From: Anthopleura xanthogrammica
Lineage: Eukaryota > Cnidaria > Anthozoa > Actiniaria > Actiniidae
Length of the DNA: 64,000 nt
Reading direction: 5' to 3'
NCBI GenBank assembly: GCA_964019055.1
Contig: OZ025210.1
Span: 7,025,547-7,089,546 of the forward strand
The position numbers and the translations under genes are program-made. The notes under the pieces are model-generated. The model searched no databases. It saw only the letters and a program-made list of their open reading frames with translations, and was not told where the DNA came from. How positions within the stretch are numbered: position 1 is the first letter of the stretch; every line of letters begins with the position of its first letter. Of the stretch, positions 23,895-33,581 are shown piece after piece.

Positions 23895-24948
23895 TTAAGT
23901 CGATTAAGGAACTACTTTGAAGAGTTACTCTTGTAGGTGATTCAATAAGTTGAGTAAGATTATATATATCCGTGATATTACGAAGTTCGTTACAATTGGT
24001 ATCGCGACTATCAGGCATAAAATTACAATTAAAATCACCTAGAATAATATGCTCAGTATTTTCTGTATCTACTTTCCCAATTAGGTTTTCAAAATGTTGA
24101 AACAGCTCAGGGGGTGAATTGGGTGGTCTATACCATGTAGTTATGACAAAAGGTTTAGATCTTGGTTTTTGAATTTCAATGGATATACTTTCAAGTTTTT
24201 TAGATTTTAAATCATTTCTGATGGCGTAATTTATATTAGTTCGAATATAAATACAAACTCCGCCTCCATTTCTATTCCTATCTTGACGTATAATATTATA
24301 ACCTCTAATGCTGACTTCATCGTCACTGACAATATCGTTAAGCCTGGTTTCATTAATAGCTAGTATATCAAGCCAATGGGTATCAAGCAGAATCTGAAGT
24401 TCATCAATGTGTTTTGGTAGACTTGTTATGTTTAGACACGCTATTTTGAAAATGATTTTATTAGTATCGATTATTCACTCTGAGTTTTCATTGAAAAGTC
24501 CGGACTCCAAACTTCACATTCATTTCACAACCCCAGTAAACTTCTAAGTGATGGCCTTTCTGGTGAGTTTTTCTAACTTGGCATGGCAATTGTAGACGAT
24601 AATTCATTTTCAAGTTTGGAGTCGGTTGAATAATCAACTCAATATTCGAATAATAAATTCATTAATGGTTCTAGGGGGTACGCTTGAGCCGTTTTGACTG
24701 TAAACGTTTTCAAGAAAAGTCATCATCAGAAAACATCATCATATTATTTAGTATTAGTGTTAGTAATTGCCTGTATTCGCGACTATTCGCTACTATTTCG
24801 CCACTATTCGCGACTATTCGATCGATTCTTAATATCAAAAAGACTAACATCGCGAGATTGAAATCGTATGGATGGTAGATGTTTATTCAATACTAAAGGT
24901 CAGCCAGCCGTACCAAAGCAGCTTTATTAAAGCGTTGAAAACAAGATA

Positions 24949-25282
24949 CAGTCAAAACGGCTCAAACGTACCCCCTAGAACCATTAATGAATTTATTATT
25001 CGAATATTGAGTTCATTATTCACTCTGACTCCAAACTTGAAAATAGATTATCTACTTCAGTTTTGATTCGATTCTTCAACAATTGCCATATACCAAGGTA
25101 GAAAAACTCCCCAGAGAGGCCATCCCTTAGAATTTTAGTCGTGAAATGAGTGTGAAGTTTGGAGTCTTCGATTTTTTAATGAAAACTCAGAGTGAATAAT
25201 CAACTCAATATTCGAATAATGAAATTAATAATGAAGCCTAGGGGGGGAGGGAGGGGGGGATACGCTTGAGCCGTTTTGGCTG
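24949..25282. mobile_element. TA-target MITE, copy 2, with empty site
   Basis: A 334-bp palindromic element with ends CAGTCAAAACGGCTCAA and its near complement (one G for A change on the right). Copy B of the host block reads ACAAGATAAAGCG at about 29330, whereas here the TA is duplicated around the element, proving a TA target. Non-coding. Confidence 0.9.
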
Positions 25283-25650
25283 TAAAGCGTTAGTCTACTC
25301 CAAACGTGGTGGAGACTATTGCGCCCGTGCATCGATGCTCTTCGGCTTCGCTAGTTTCTGCAAAGTATCCGAGGTAAGTCTTCTTCCAAACTCAAACTTA
25401 TTTATTACTGGAAGCATTTCACGAGAAGACATGAATGTTCTTTAATGAGTTTTTAAGAGGCTGTCTCTCTAAAAACCAGCCATCGACTTTCGGGTTAAAA
25501 AATCGATCTTCCTGATACTCAGTGTGTGAGTTCCCTTTCATAAAACTATGTCAACCATAGGTCTCGAATTTAAAAAATAATAGTTTTTCTACGAGTTGTG
25601 GTACTTCGGTTTCGGTTTGTTGCCGGCAGAACGGTTTTCTTGTGTGGGAA

Positions 25651-25692
25651 CATAGTTAATAGAGGGGACTGCAGTCCCCTCTATTAACTATG
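25651..25692. repeat. 42-bp perfect palindrome flanked by 7-bp direct repeats
   Basis: Two 21-bp arms meet at CTGCAG with no spacer. GTGGGAA abuts both sides (25644-25650 and 25693-25699), so the palindrome looks inserted with a 7-bp duplication. Confidence 0.85.
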
Positions 25693-26345
25693 GTGGGAAC
25701 CGGGCAGAAAACCGATGACTTTGATTATTAATAACTTCTGCGAATCAAAACCAAAACCGGCTAACAAAACTTTGCAAAAATATAGAAAAACATTTCATCT
25801 TTAAAATATGAAAAGGATTTTGTCTGAACTTCATTTGATCCTCTTAAAATCGGTCGAGAAAAATTAGAATCTTTTCCACTTCTCGACAGAGTTAGTGAGA
25901 CCCGACAAATGTAAAATATAATTTCTCAAAAGTAGCACCTGACTGAGAGTTGAAACTAATATGGGGAGAAAGGGTAAAGATTAAAGTAATAAAATCTGGA
26001 AAAATGTCTGTAACTTACCAAAATCCGAGCGCATAAACGGCAGTGAAAGTTGAGCGTTTTTCAACCTAATTTGCATATCTTGTAAAAGACTGTCTGGAAC
26101 ATTTAATTGTTCAACATCAATTCAGTTTTAAGATCAAGGAAATCTTGAAGAAACTCCTTCTTAATAGTCAATTCTTGCCTGAAACATCTATGAGCTATTT
26201 TCCAGTGTCGGTTTGCTGTCATTCCACAGTTCAGCGTATTTTTGGTGTAGTAACATTTTTAAACTAAGCTTTATACTCCATCAATGTTCTCGCCAATCCG
26301 CATTGATTTGGTCTGCTTTTGCCGATCGTCGGTCTTTCATGCTGC

Positions 26346-26893
26346 TCAAAGAATTAATATTGTAGATCACAATGCAAGTTCTTGATACTATGACATTTGA
26401 ATAAAAACGGATTATTCTTTGAACTCAGAGCAGGTGACAAGAAGCCAAACATGCAGAACTCAAATTCACTAGTCCGTACTAGCTCGTATCTCATGCGATC
26501 GCGACGAGTAAACGAAATAAAAAATACTCGACTATGCCTGACCAGCTAGGGAAGGAAAAAAATTATCCGATACTTATTACTGCTATGCCTGAAATGCATT
26601 TCTCTAAGTTCTATATTTAAGAAATGTTAATCTTGAATTTCTCTATCTATATTGTTTTCGAACGATACCTCAGTAAAACAGTGACACGTCATTCAAGTGT
26701 AACGTTTTACTTTTGTCCTGTCTTCGTGTCTAGTCGTTCTGTCAAGTGCTGTGATACTAGTACGGACTAGTGAATTTGAGTTCTGCATGTTTGGCTTCTT
26801 GTCACCTGCTCTGAGTTCAAAGAATACTCCCTTTTTATTCAAATGTCATAGTATCAAGAACTTGCATTGTGATCTACAATATCAAGAATTGTC
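26346..26893. repeat. Inverted repeat with about 140-bp arms
   Basis: 26346-26483 is complementary, with small changes, to 26757-26893; both arms include GGTGACAAGAAGCCAAAC or its complement. The 270-bp spacer is non-coding. It may be a further element nested in the 2.3-kb TTAA element. Confidence 0.75.
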
Positions 26894-27209
26894 TGTAAAA
26901 ACTAGACAATCGCGGCAACGCTCAAAAAATCGATTTTGCTCATATTTGAACCATAGGTAGCCCTTAACATGAAACAGATTGAATATTTGAGGAGAAAATC
27001 GCGAAAAACGAAATTTCGTCAAAGCCCAGCTTTGAAACGCTCGATTTTTTGCCAACTTTGGCGGCCTCGTGTGGCAAAATTAAACACTTTATTGACTTGA
27101 AACCTTCTCAAAATTGTTTTAACAATTAATAAAATTATTAATTACATATCGGTGGTTTTCAGGGTGCTCAGAATCACTGGAGAGATATCAGAAGACAAGC
27201 AATTTGTAT

Positions 27210-27626
27210 TCATAACTGCAGCACTTGTAGTATTTTCTTCCATTTCATATTGTAGTTATTAGGTATTTTGTCTTTATTTTTTGCTAGTGTGTACTCAATA
27301 TTATTTAGTAGCTTCAATCTATTTATGAATGGTTTAAAAGTGGGTTTTGAGTTATACTTATGATATTTACAGGAATACATATACTGTTTAGCTAGTAATA
27401 AAATGTGATTTATTATCAAAAAGTTTTCTTTTGCATCAAATACACCAAAAAATATATTTTCTACACACTCTATAGTTAGTATGTCAATATTTATATTTGC
27501 TGTACTGAAGAGCTGTTGTACTGATTCCCAAAAATCTTTGGCAAATTTACAGTTAAAAAAGAAATGCTCTAAGGATTCTTCCTCCTCTTCACAAAAGGAA
27601 CAACATGTACTGCTTACAACACCCAT
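27210..27626 (-). pseudogene. LINE reverse-transcriptase C-terminal zinc-binding (zf-RVT) fragment
   Basis: A 138-residue frame with C-S-F-C-E-x4-ES-LEHFFFNC-x3-KDFW, the zinc-binding tail seen after many LINE reverse transcriptases. No polymerase motifs precede it; it is a 5'-truncated fragment, unrelated to the LINE at 20689-24468, carried inside a TTAA element. Confidence 0.7.
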
Positions 27627-28060
27627 TTTTAAACAGAGTTTTGTTTGTATAAACCAATCTGTTCAAAAACCTGTATTGAAACTCTCTGGTTTATGAGTCC
27701 AAGGCGACTTTATAAGGGAGAAGATAAAATGGGTGGTTTTTAGAGAGACAGCCTCTTAAGAGGACGTGCTTCTATGTGCTCAGAGTTTGTCAACCTATCT
27801 GCCTGATAGGCTGCTGGTCTTCGCCAGGCAAACAAACCAAACCTATCGCCCACTGAAGCACTAACTAGTAAACAATCACCCATTATGTTGATAATTACTG
27901 ATCTACGTATCGTGGAGTAGAGCCCTTATTGTGCTCATTTCAGACCATGTGATGTCACTCTTGGGAGTTGATTCTTTCATGTGTAAATATTTTAACAAAA
28001 GAACATTTCTCAAAGGAACGAGTGTCATGTGGTCTGAAATGGGCAATTTATATACGAAGG

Positions 28061-28797
28061 ACACTAGAGAAAAACGTTTGCGCATGCGTGCCTTTCAGCA
28101 CGCTATCCAAGAATTTACAAGAGTTTTAGTGAGAAAATAAATGCTTGTTTTCTCCAAGTATACAAAAAATTTCGCGGGCAAATTCTATTAAAGTGTAGAG
28201 TCGATTGCGATCGATGTGAACTGAGAACGCTTCGCGTGACAACTCTCAGATACCAGAGTTGGCAAGGTCTAACACATGAAAAGTAGTCAAACATAATGCA
28301 TCATTTCTTATTGAAAACGTGGGTCGGACTAGGTTCATTTTAAATCTAAGATAACATACTAAGTAGGACGCAAATAATATGCGAGATCGACCCTCAAATC
28401 ATTAAGTTACGTATAGAGAAATATCAACCAAATTATCAAGAACAAAAAATCTTCCGACTCTGGAGAAAATGTCAAATCATACGTTCCAAACTCATCGAAT
28501 CAAGCCTAAAATTACAGATACGATCAATTATTATCTCTAGATCTTGCCCAATAATATAGAAAAGTAGAAACATTCCTCGTTGCTAGATTAAAAAGAAATG
28601 TTTTCGCGTTGGTGTTAGTCAAGACGACGAATTCCCGCCATATTGAAAATGTATCTTCGCAAAGCACTGTGGGATACTATTCACTCCTCCTCTGGGACAG
28701 TCAATAGACGTCGATTGTGTAAACACAGACAGACACGATAGAGGCTGGTTGTATCATGTTCTGTGGTACATAGACACAATAGACACAATAGACAGAC
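28061..28797. other. Spacer between block copies A and B
   Basis: About 740 bp with no gene or repeat I can name, apart from a short run of ACACAATAGACA near 28770. Confidence 0.5.
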
Positions 28798-28904
28798 ACT
28801 CCAGCTAGTGATAAAACCCAAATAGTCCCGAATACCGGCAAATACTAAATACCAATACATACTTGGTTAACATTTTTTTAGTACCACAAGGAGTTGCAGA
28901 GGCC

Positions 28905-29150
28905 CGTGGGGGGGGGGGGGGGGATACTCCCTATAATGGACTATACGCGGATGCTCCGCCCGAGTTTTGTGAGTTTTGGTATAAAAAGGGGTAGGTTTTC
29001 TTCAAAGGCATATGAAAGGAATACCTTTTCAGGCAAAAAGGTATATAAAAGGGGTAACTTTTTGATGAAATTTGGTATAGAAAACGGTAAGGGGTCGAGA
29101 GCATCCCCATATGAAACTATTCACGCCTGGGGGGGGGGGGGGGGGACTCC
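28905..29150. mobile_element. Poly-G-ended element, copy 3 (degraded)
   Basis: G runs at both visible ends, the GGATGCTCCGCCCG motif on the left and about four internal TATANAAAGGGGTA units. Compared with 19226-19518 it has lost part of the left interior and its right flank, and no target duplication remains. Confidence 0.65.
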
Positions 29151-29713
29151 GGGGGTAAAGTATCGGGTATGCTCGGCGTATCTCTTGGGTATTCGCGACT
29201 ATTAGATCGATTCTTAATACTAAACAGACTAACATCGCGAGATTGAAATCGTAGCTAGATGTTTATTCAATACCAAAGGTCAGCTCTGAGGTCAACCACA
29301 CCAAAGCAGCTTTATTAGAGTGTTGAAAACAAGATAAAGCGTTAGTTCTACTCCAAACGTAGCGGAGACTATTGCGCCCGTGCATCGCTGCTCTTCTGCT
29401 TCGCTAGTTTCTGTAAATTATCCGAGGTAAGTCTTCTTCCAAACTCAAACTTATTTATAACTGGAAGCATTCATCAAGGGCATGAACGATTTAGTGACAT
29501 TTCACGGTGAAGACAATGTTCTTTTATGAGTTTTCTTAAAAGCGCTTTTATGTACTCAGAGTTTGCCAATTAAACGATGTCACTGATCTATCTGCCTGAT
29601 AGGCTGCTGGTCTTCGCCAGGCAAACAAACCAAACCTATCGCCCACTGAAGCACTAACTAGTAAACAATCACCCATTATGTTGATAATTACTGATCTACG
29701 TATTGTGGAGTAG

Positions 29714-31101
29714 ACCAGAGTGAAGCTGGTGTCAGATTTTTGAGTCAGATTTTTGAGTCAGATTTTTGGATCTGTTGTCAGATTTTTTCCGGGGGGCGTT
29801 ACATCAGTTGATTTACAAAGTGCTCTATATTCGAAGTAAAGTCTCGATTCAAGATAAAACCTTTACAACGCTTTAGATATAAAACAGTCCTTGAAAATGG
29901 TGGTCTTTGGAGATCGAAGCAATCACTTAAAAGAAAATAAAGTGCGGTTTCAGATTTTTTTGGAGCTGTGTTATCTACTATCATGATCAACGGGACTTCG
30001 TGCCACGAATACTTTAGTAGTACTGCTTCCAACAATCAGGTTACAGCCCTTTTAATTCAACATAAATATACTTTGAACTATCTATAGTGAGAAAGAAATA
30101 ACTATGTACAAACGTTGAGATAGTATACTCATCAGCTACGTTATATAGAACAAATCCACGAGCCCGTATAGAGCAGTTTTTAAGCAAGCTGGATTAACTG
30201 GGTAACAAGACACCTAACAATGAAAATACCGAATATTCGATAGTTCACACGCTATTCCTTTATTAAGGTAATCTGCCAGAGGTTACCTTATTTACGGTCC
30301 TTAGCGTTATCAATATCAAAACTGAAGTACCTACACAATTATACAAGTACAAAGAAATATCCCTGGGTGCAGTCAGATTTTTTGTGTCACGTACGTCGCT
30401 TACAGTGAATCATGTTACAGCACATGGCTCGTTCATCGAATTCCCTTCCAAGCAGAGATATTTTTAAAGATTTTTACAGCTCTCAGCAAACACCAGTTCT
30501 ACGTGATATCCTAGCAAGCATTTGCTAAATAATATCTTCGCGCACAAAGAAATATAACTTGCTGTCAGATTTTTGCGTCAGATTTTTTGTGTCACGTCGC
30601 TTACAGTGAATCATGTTACAGCACATGGCTCTTTCATCGAATTCCCTTCCAAGCAGAGATATTTTTAGGGATTTTTACAGCTCTCAGCAAACACCAGTTC
30701 TACGGGATATCCTAGCAAGCATTTGCTAAATAATATCTTCGCGCACAAAGAAATATAACTTGTTGTCAGATTTTTGCATCAGATTTTTTGTGTCCTACTA
30801 AAGTATTCGTGTCACGAAGTCCCGTTGATCATAATAGTAGATAACACAGCTCCAAAAAAATCTGAAACCGCACTTTGTTTTCTTTTAAGTGTTTGCTTCG
30901 ATGTCCAAAGACCACCATTTTCAAGGACTGTCTTATATCTAAAGCGTTGTAAAGGTTTTATCTAGATTCGAGACATTGCTAAGAATACAGAGCACTTTGT
31001 AAATCAACTGATGTAACGCCCCCCGGAAAAAATCTGACAATAGATCCAAAAATCTGACTCAAAAATCTGACTCAAAAATCTGACACCAGCTTCACTCTGG
31101 T
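29714..31101. mobile_element. Mutator-like (MULE-type) non-autonomous element
   Basis: A 1388-bp insertion with inverted ends of about 295 bp starting ACCAGAGTGAAGCTGGTG. The 9-bp sequence GTGGAGTAG borders both sides (29705-29713, 31102-31110) and occurs once at the empty site in copy A (near 27911). Both ends carry repeated CAGATTTTTGAGT or its complement, possible transposase-binding sites. The centre holds a tandem duplication of about 190 bp (30370-30560, 30572-30755). The 78- and 63-residue frames in the two arms are the same sequence read from each terminal repeat. Confidence 0.85.
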
Positions 31102-31739
31102 GTGGAGTAGAGCCCTTATTGTGCTCATTTCAGACCATGTGATGTCACTCTTGGGAGTTGATTCTTTCATGTGTAAATATTTTAATAAAAGAACATTTCT
31201 CAAGGGAATGTCATGTGGTCTGAAATGGGCAATTTATATACGAAACTAAAAAGGTCTATTACAGCGAAAATCATTGCATTGCGACCCGCCGTACCAAAAC
31301 TTTGGACTTTGAACTTTTCCGATCCGTCAATCATCTTGGGCTTATGCAAATTAGTCTATGCATGCTTGCTCAACTCCCGGGTCAACTTCTGCCATTACAC
31401 ATGTTTTTTTCGAAAATCTAAAACGACTCAAGGATATTCCAAGGAATTGCGATGGAGAGTTGTTTTCAAGTCTTCTTCAAGCCATTCTTGAAGCTAATCA
31501 TCCTAATAAACCTCAGAATATCGTATATATATACAATTTGTCTGCGCCTGCGCCAGATTTTGGCTTTGAACTGTCTTTGCTGCCATTTTGCTTGCCTTTT
31601 TAGCTGTCATAGAAGATTCGTTGGCGATCTACTTCTGTTTTATTGATATACAAGAGAGGCCATCTGCATTGGTAGTGCAGTGGATGATTATTGTCATTGT
31701 GAAAGCTCGTAGATGGCGAAATATTTAGGATCAAAGTTC

Positions 31740-32086
31740 GCCACCAAAGGGACCGGCCAAAGTGGCCGTATTAACCGGGTGTCCGTATTAAGCGAGTAAA
31801 TTTAATAGAAAATGCTTCGTTGGGACAAAACTACAAAACTGTCCGTAATAACCGGTTGGTCGTATTACTGCGATTCTCAATATTCTGCGAACTCGGTAGT
31901 CGCGAGTTTCCCGTTGGAATTTGGTTTTTCACTGCCGCCAGTCAAAAATATAAAAGGTACCGACTGATTAGTTTTGATTGAAGGCAGCGAAAAACCAATT
32001 TCACAACAAGCCGTTGAAATGTCTGAGTTCGCAGAATATTGAGAATCGCAGTAAGCGGATGACCGTAGAGTGGGGTTCCACTGTAA
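31740..32086. mobile_element. Relic of a CAGTGGAACCCC-ended DNA transposon
   Basis: The right side reads, on the minus strand, ACAGTGGAACCCCACTCTAC, the kind of end common in pogo/mariner-type elements of animals; GTATTAACCGG and GTATTAAGCG motifs repeat on the left. An internal pair of 30-bp complementary arms (31867-31896 and about 32024-32053, CGCAGAATATTGAGAATC) forms a hairpin. A related arm occurs at about 39648. Borders are approximate. Confidence 0.5.
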
Positions 32087-32491
32087 ACGATAAAACAAGA
32101 CATGATTGATAATAATCTGCTTATATTAATGTGAATCTTTTGAACTTTTAAAACAATTTAAACAGTGTTTCAAAACTGAAAAAATAATGATTGGGATGCC
32201 TGTGGTTCAAATCTGACGCATGTGAAGACAAATCTTCCTTGATTGAATTCTTTGTAGTTTATCAACCACGATGGGTTGTTACAGCGAAAATTGTAGCAAC
32301 GCTTGTGGTAGTTTAGGTATAAAATGTCATGATGGTTTGGGTCTATTTGGACCATTTTCATCAATTAAAACACACCCATGCATCCACGCTAACATTCACA
32401 AAATCACAAGTTTTATCGCATCATAGTGCGAAAGGAGATATGAGAGGTTAGCGCTATCGAGAATATCTCCTACATCGAATTGGAATTTGAA

Positions 32492-32665
32492 ATTTTATTT
32501 TTACGGAGGGAGGAAAACCAGAGAACCCGGAGAAAAATCCCCGATGCACAGGAGAGAACCAACAAGCAACTCTACTTACATACAACACCGAGCCCGGCGA
32601 GACTCGAACCCGGGGCGCATTGGTCAGAGGCGAGTGATCTATCCGCTACGCCACCCGTGCTCCCC
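32492..32665 (-). mobile_element. tRNA-derived SINE
   Basis: Reading the minus strand, a tRNA-like head has A box TGGCGTAGCGG and B box GGTTCGAGTC, then a tail with CTCCGGGTTCTCTGG and TTTTCCTCCCTCCG. Cloverleaf pairing is degraded and extra bases follow the anticodon region, so it is a SINE, not a functional tRNA. Diverged copies of the tail occur inside COG6. Confidence 0.75.
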
Positions 32666-32877
32666 TGAAAGTACATTCAAATCTTCAATGAACATCTACT
32701 GATGATATCCATACAGCCGTGTTGAACTAATGCAAATTAATTTTTTGGCAGATTTTCCTTTTTCTAGCTTGATTCTACGTACAGATTTGCAAAATGGATG
32801 ACAATCATGAACACAAGACAACAGAAAAAGGGTAAACTAAAAATTGAACTGCCACGCCTAGGATTTGACTCTTATAT

Positions 32878-33083
32878 ATTTCTCTCCCTCTATCCCTCTT
32901 TCTCCCTCTCCCTCTCCCTCTCCCTCTCCCTCTCCCTCTCCCTCTCCCTCTCCCTCTCCCTCTCCCTCTCCCTCTCCCTCTCCCTCTCCCTCTCCCTCTC
33001 CCTCTCCCTCTCCCTCTCCCTCTCCCCCCTCTCCCTCTCCCTCCTCTCCCCCTCCCCTCTCCCTCTCCCTCTCTATCTCCCTG
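32878..33083 (+). repeat. (CTCCCT)n microsatellite
   Basis: About 200 bp of hexanucleotide CTCCCT, imperfect at its right end. Ser/Pro-rich and Gly/Arg-rich frames here are artefacts. Confidence 0.95.
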
Positions 33084-33139
33084 AGACATTATTTAGGCCA
33101 CTTCATGATTATTCCCTTATTAAATAAAGCTCCTATACT

Positions 33140-33472
33140 GCCACTACCACTACTTCTGTCATCACTACCACTACCACCACCACTACCACTACCACTACCA
33201 CTACCACTACCACTGCAACTGACACCACTACCACTGCCACTACATTTACTACCACCACTACCACTACTACCATCACTACTACCACCACCACCATCACTGC
33301 CATTGTCATTAACACTACTACTACCACTATCACCACAACTACCACCACTACCACTACCACCACCACCATTACCACCACCACTACCACCACCACTACCACT
33401 ACCAACACCACCACCAACACCACTACCACCACCACTACCACTACCAACACCACTATCACCACTACACTCAAT
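33140..33472 (+). repeat. (ACCACT)n microsatellite
   Basis: Degenerate ACC/ACT trinucleotide array of about 330 bp, directly before the first visible exon of the methyltransferase gene. Poly-Val and Leu/Pro frames are artefacts. Confidence 0.93.
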
Positions 33473-33581
33473 TCAGTAAAACCAAACTGTAGCACTTTGT
33501 TTTATGTTACAATAATGTCAATATAATTGTTACATGTATGTAGTTATGAATTTAACTTTCTTTTCTTTTTCTTTATATCAG

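Larger units (their letters stand above)
20689..24468 (-). mobile_element. CR1/L2-like LINE, 5'-truncated and inactive
   Basis: Minus-strand non-LTR retrotransposon. The apurinic endonuclease region is at 24460-23899 and 23120-23000 (INETRLND, GGGVCIYIR, TWYRPPN, LGDFNCNF, then SLID before the inserted element and IFTN, GISDHSLIY after it). The reverse transcriptase follows at about 22320-20886 with FLDFKKAFDTVDH, GVPQ..ILGPLLFLLYINDL and the MYADDT catalytic box. The consensus GVPQGS is GVPQRT here, NYRPIS has a stop at Tyr, and frameshifts occur near 22650 and 22420. The 3' end is a short GATA-type tail at 20689-20700. A 771-bp TTAA element interrupts the endonuclease. The element begins mid-endonuclease, so it was truncated on insertion. 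Confidence 0.88.
20020..24700. mobile_element. TA-target MITE, copy 1, split by satellite growth and a LINE
   Basis: The outer ends are the inverted repeats CAGTCAAAACGGCTCAAG (20020) and its complement ending at 24700, each bordered by TA. The left end has expanded into the satellite; a LINE occupies 20689-24468; the right half (24469-24700) matches the intact copies at 24949-25282 and 44228-44547. About 25 bp of MITE sequence is missing at the LINE junction. Termini starting CAGT with TA targets fit Tc1/mariner-type elements. Confidence 0.8.
25457..27755. mobile_element. 2.3-kb TTAA-target element with captured LINE fragment
   Basis: Inverted ends begin GAGGCTGTCTCTCTAAAAAC on the left with the complement on the right, each bordered by TTAA (25453-25456, 27756-27759). 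The empty site in copy B (about 29535) has a single TTAA. The interior contains a 42-bp perfect palindrome, a large inverted repeat (26346-26893) and a minus-strand LINE 3' fragment (27210-27626). No transposase frame found. Its ends differ from those of the 23124-23894 element, so two TTAA families are present. Confidence 0.82.
19099..28060. repeat. Duplicated repeat block, copy A (interrupted)
   Basis: Segments at 19099-19225, 24785-24948, 25283-25456 and 27756-28060 line up in order with 28799-28904, 29190-29340, 29340-29530 and 29530-31220 in copy B. Differences are later insertions: here a poly-G element, a satellite-bearing MITE with a LINE, a second MITE and a TTAA element. About 5 kb between 19519 and 24785 has no counterpart in copy B. 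The block probably began as a transposable element, but I found no transposase in it. Confidence 0.7.
28799..31250. repeat. Duplicated repeat block, copy B
   Basis: Diverged copy of the block described at 19099-28060, in the same orientation, lacking the MITE and the TTAA element but carrying a degraded poly-G element (28905-29150) and a MULE-like element (29714-31101). Its right part (31102-31240) matches 27910-28060, including GGAGTTGATTCTTTCATGTG. Confidence 0.75.

Noticed and set aside
29029..29205. Small basic protein with repeated KVYKRG-like motifs, also seen near 19330-19545
   Set aside because: The repeated peptide comes from the 32-bp ladder of the poly-G element; it occurs in different phases and lacks any start context.
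29799..30965. Two similar frames of 78 and 63 residues suggesting a duplicated small gene
   Set aside because: They are the same sequence read from the two inverted ends of the MULE-like element.
32590..32665. tRNA gene on the minus strand
   Set aside because: A and B boxes are present, but the stems do not pair fully and a SINE tail follows.
32798..33495. Long Ser/Pro, Gly/Arg, Leu/Pro and Val-rich open frames
   Set aside because: They are translations of hexanucleotide microsatellites and have no start, splice or domain support.
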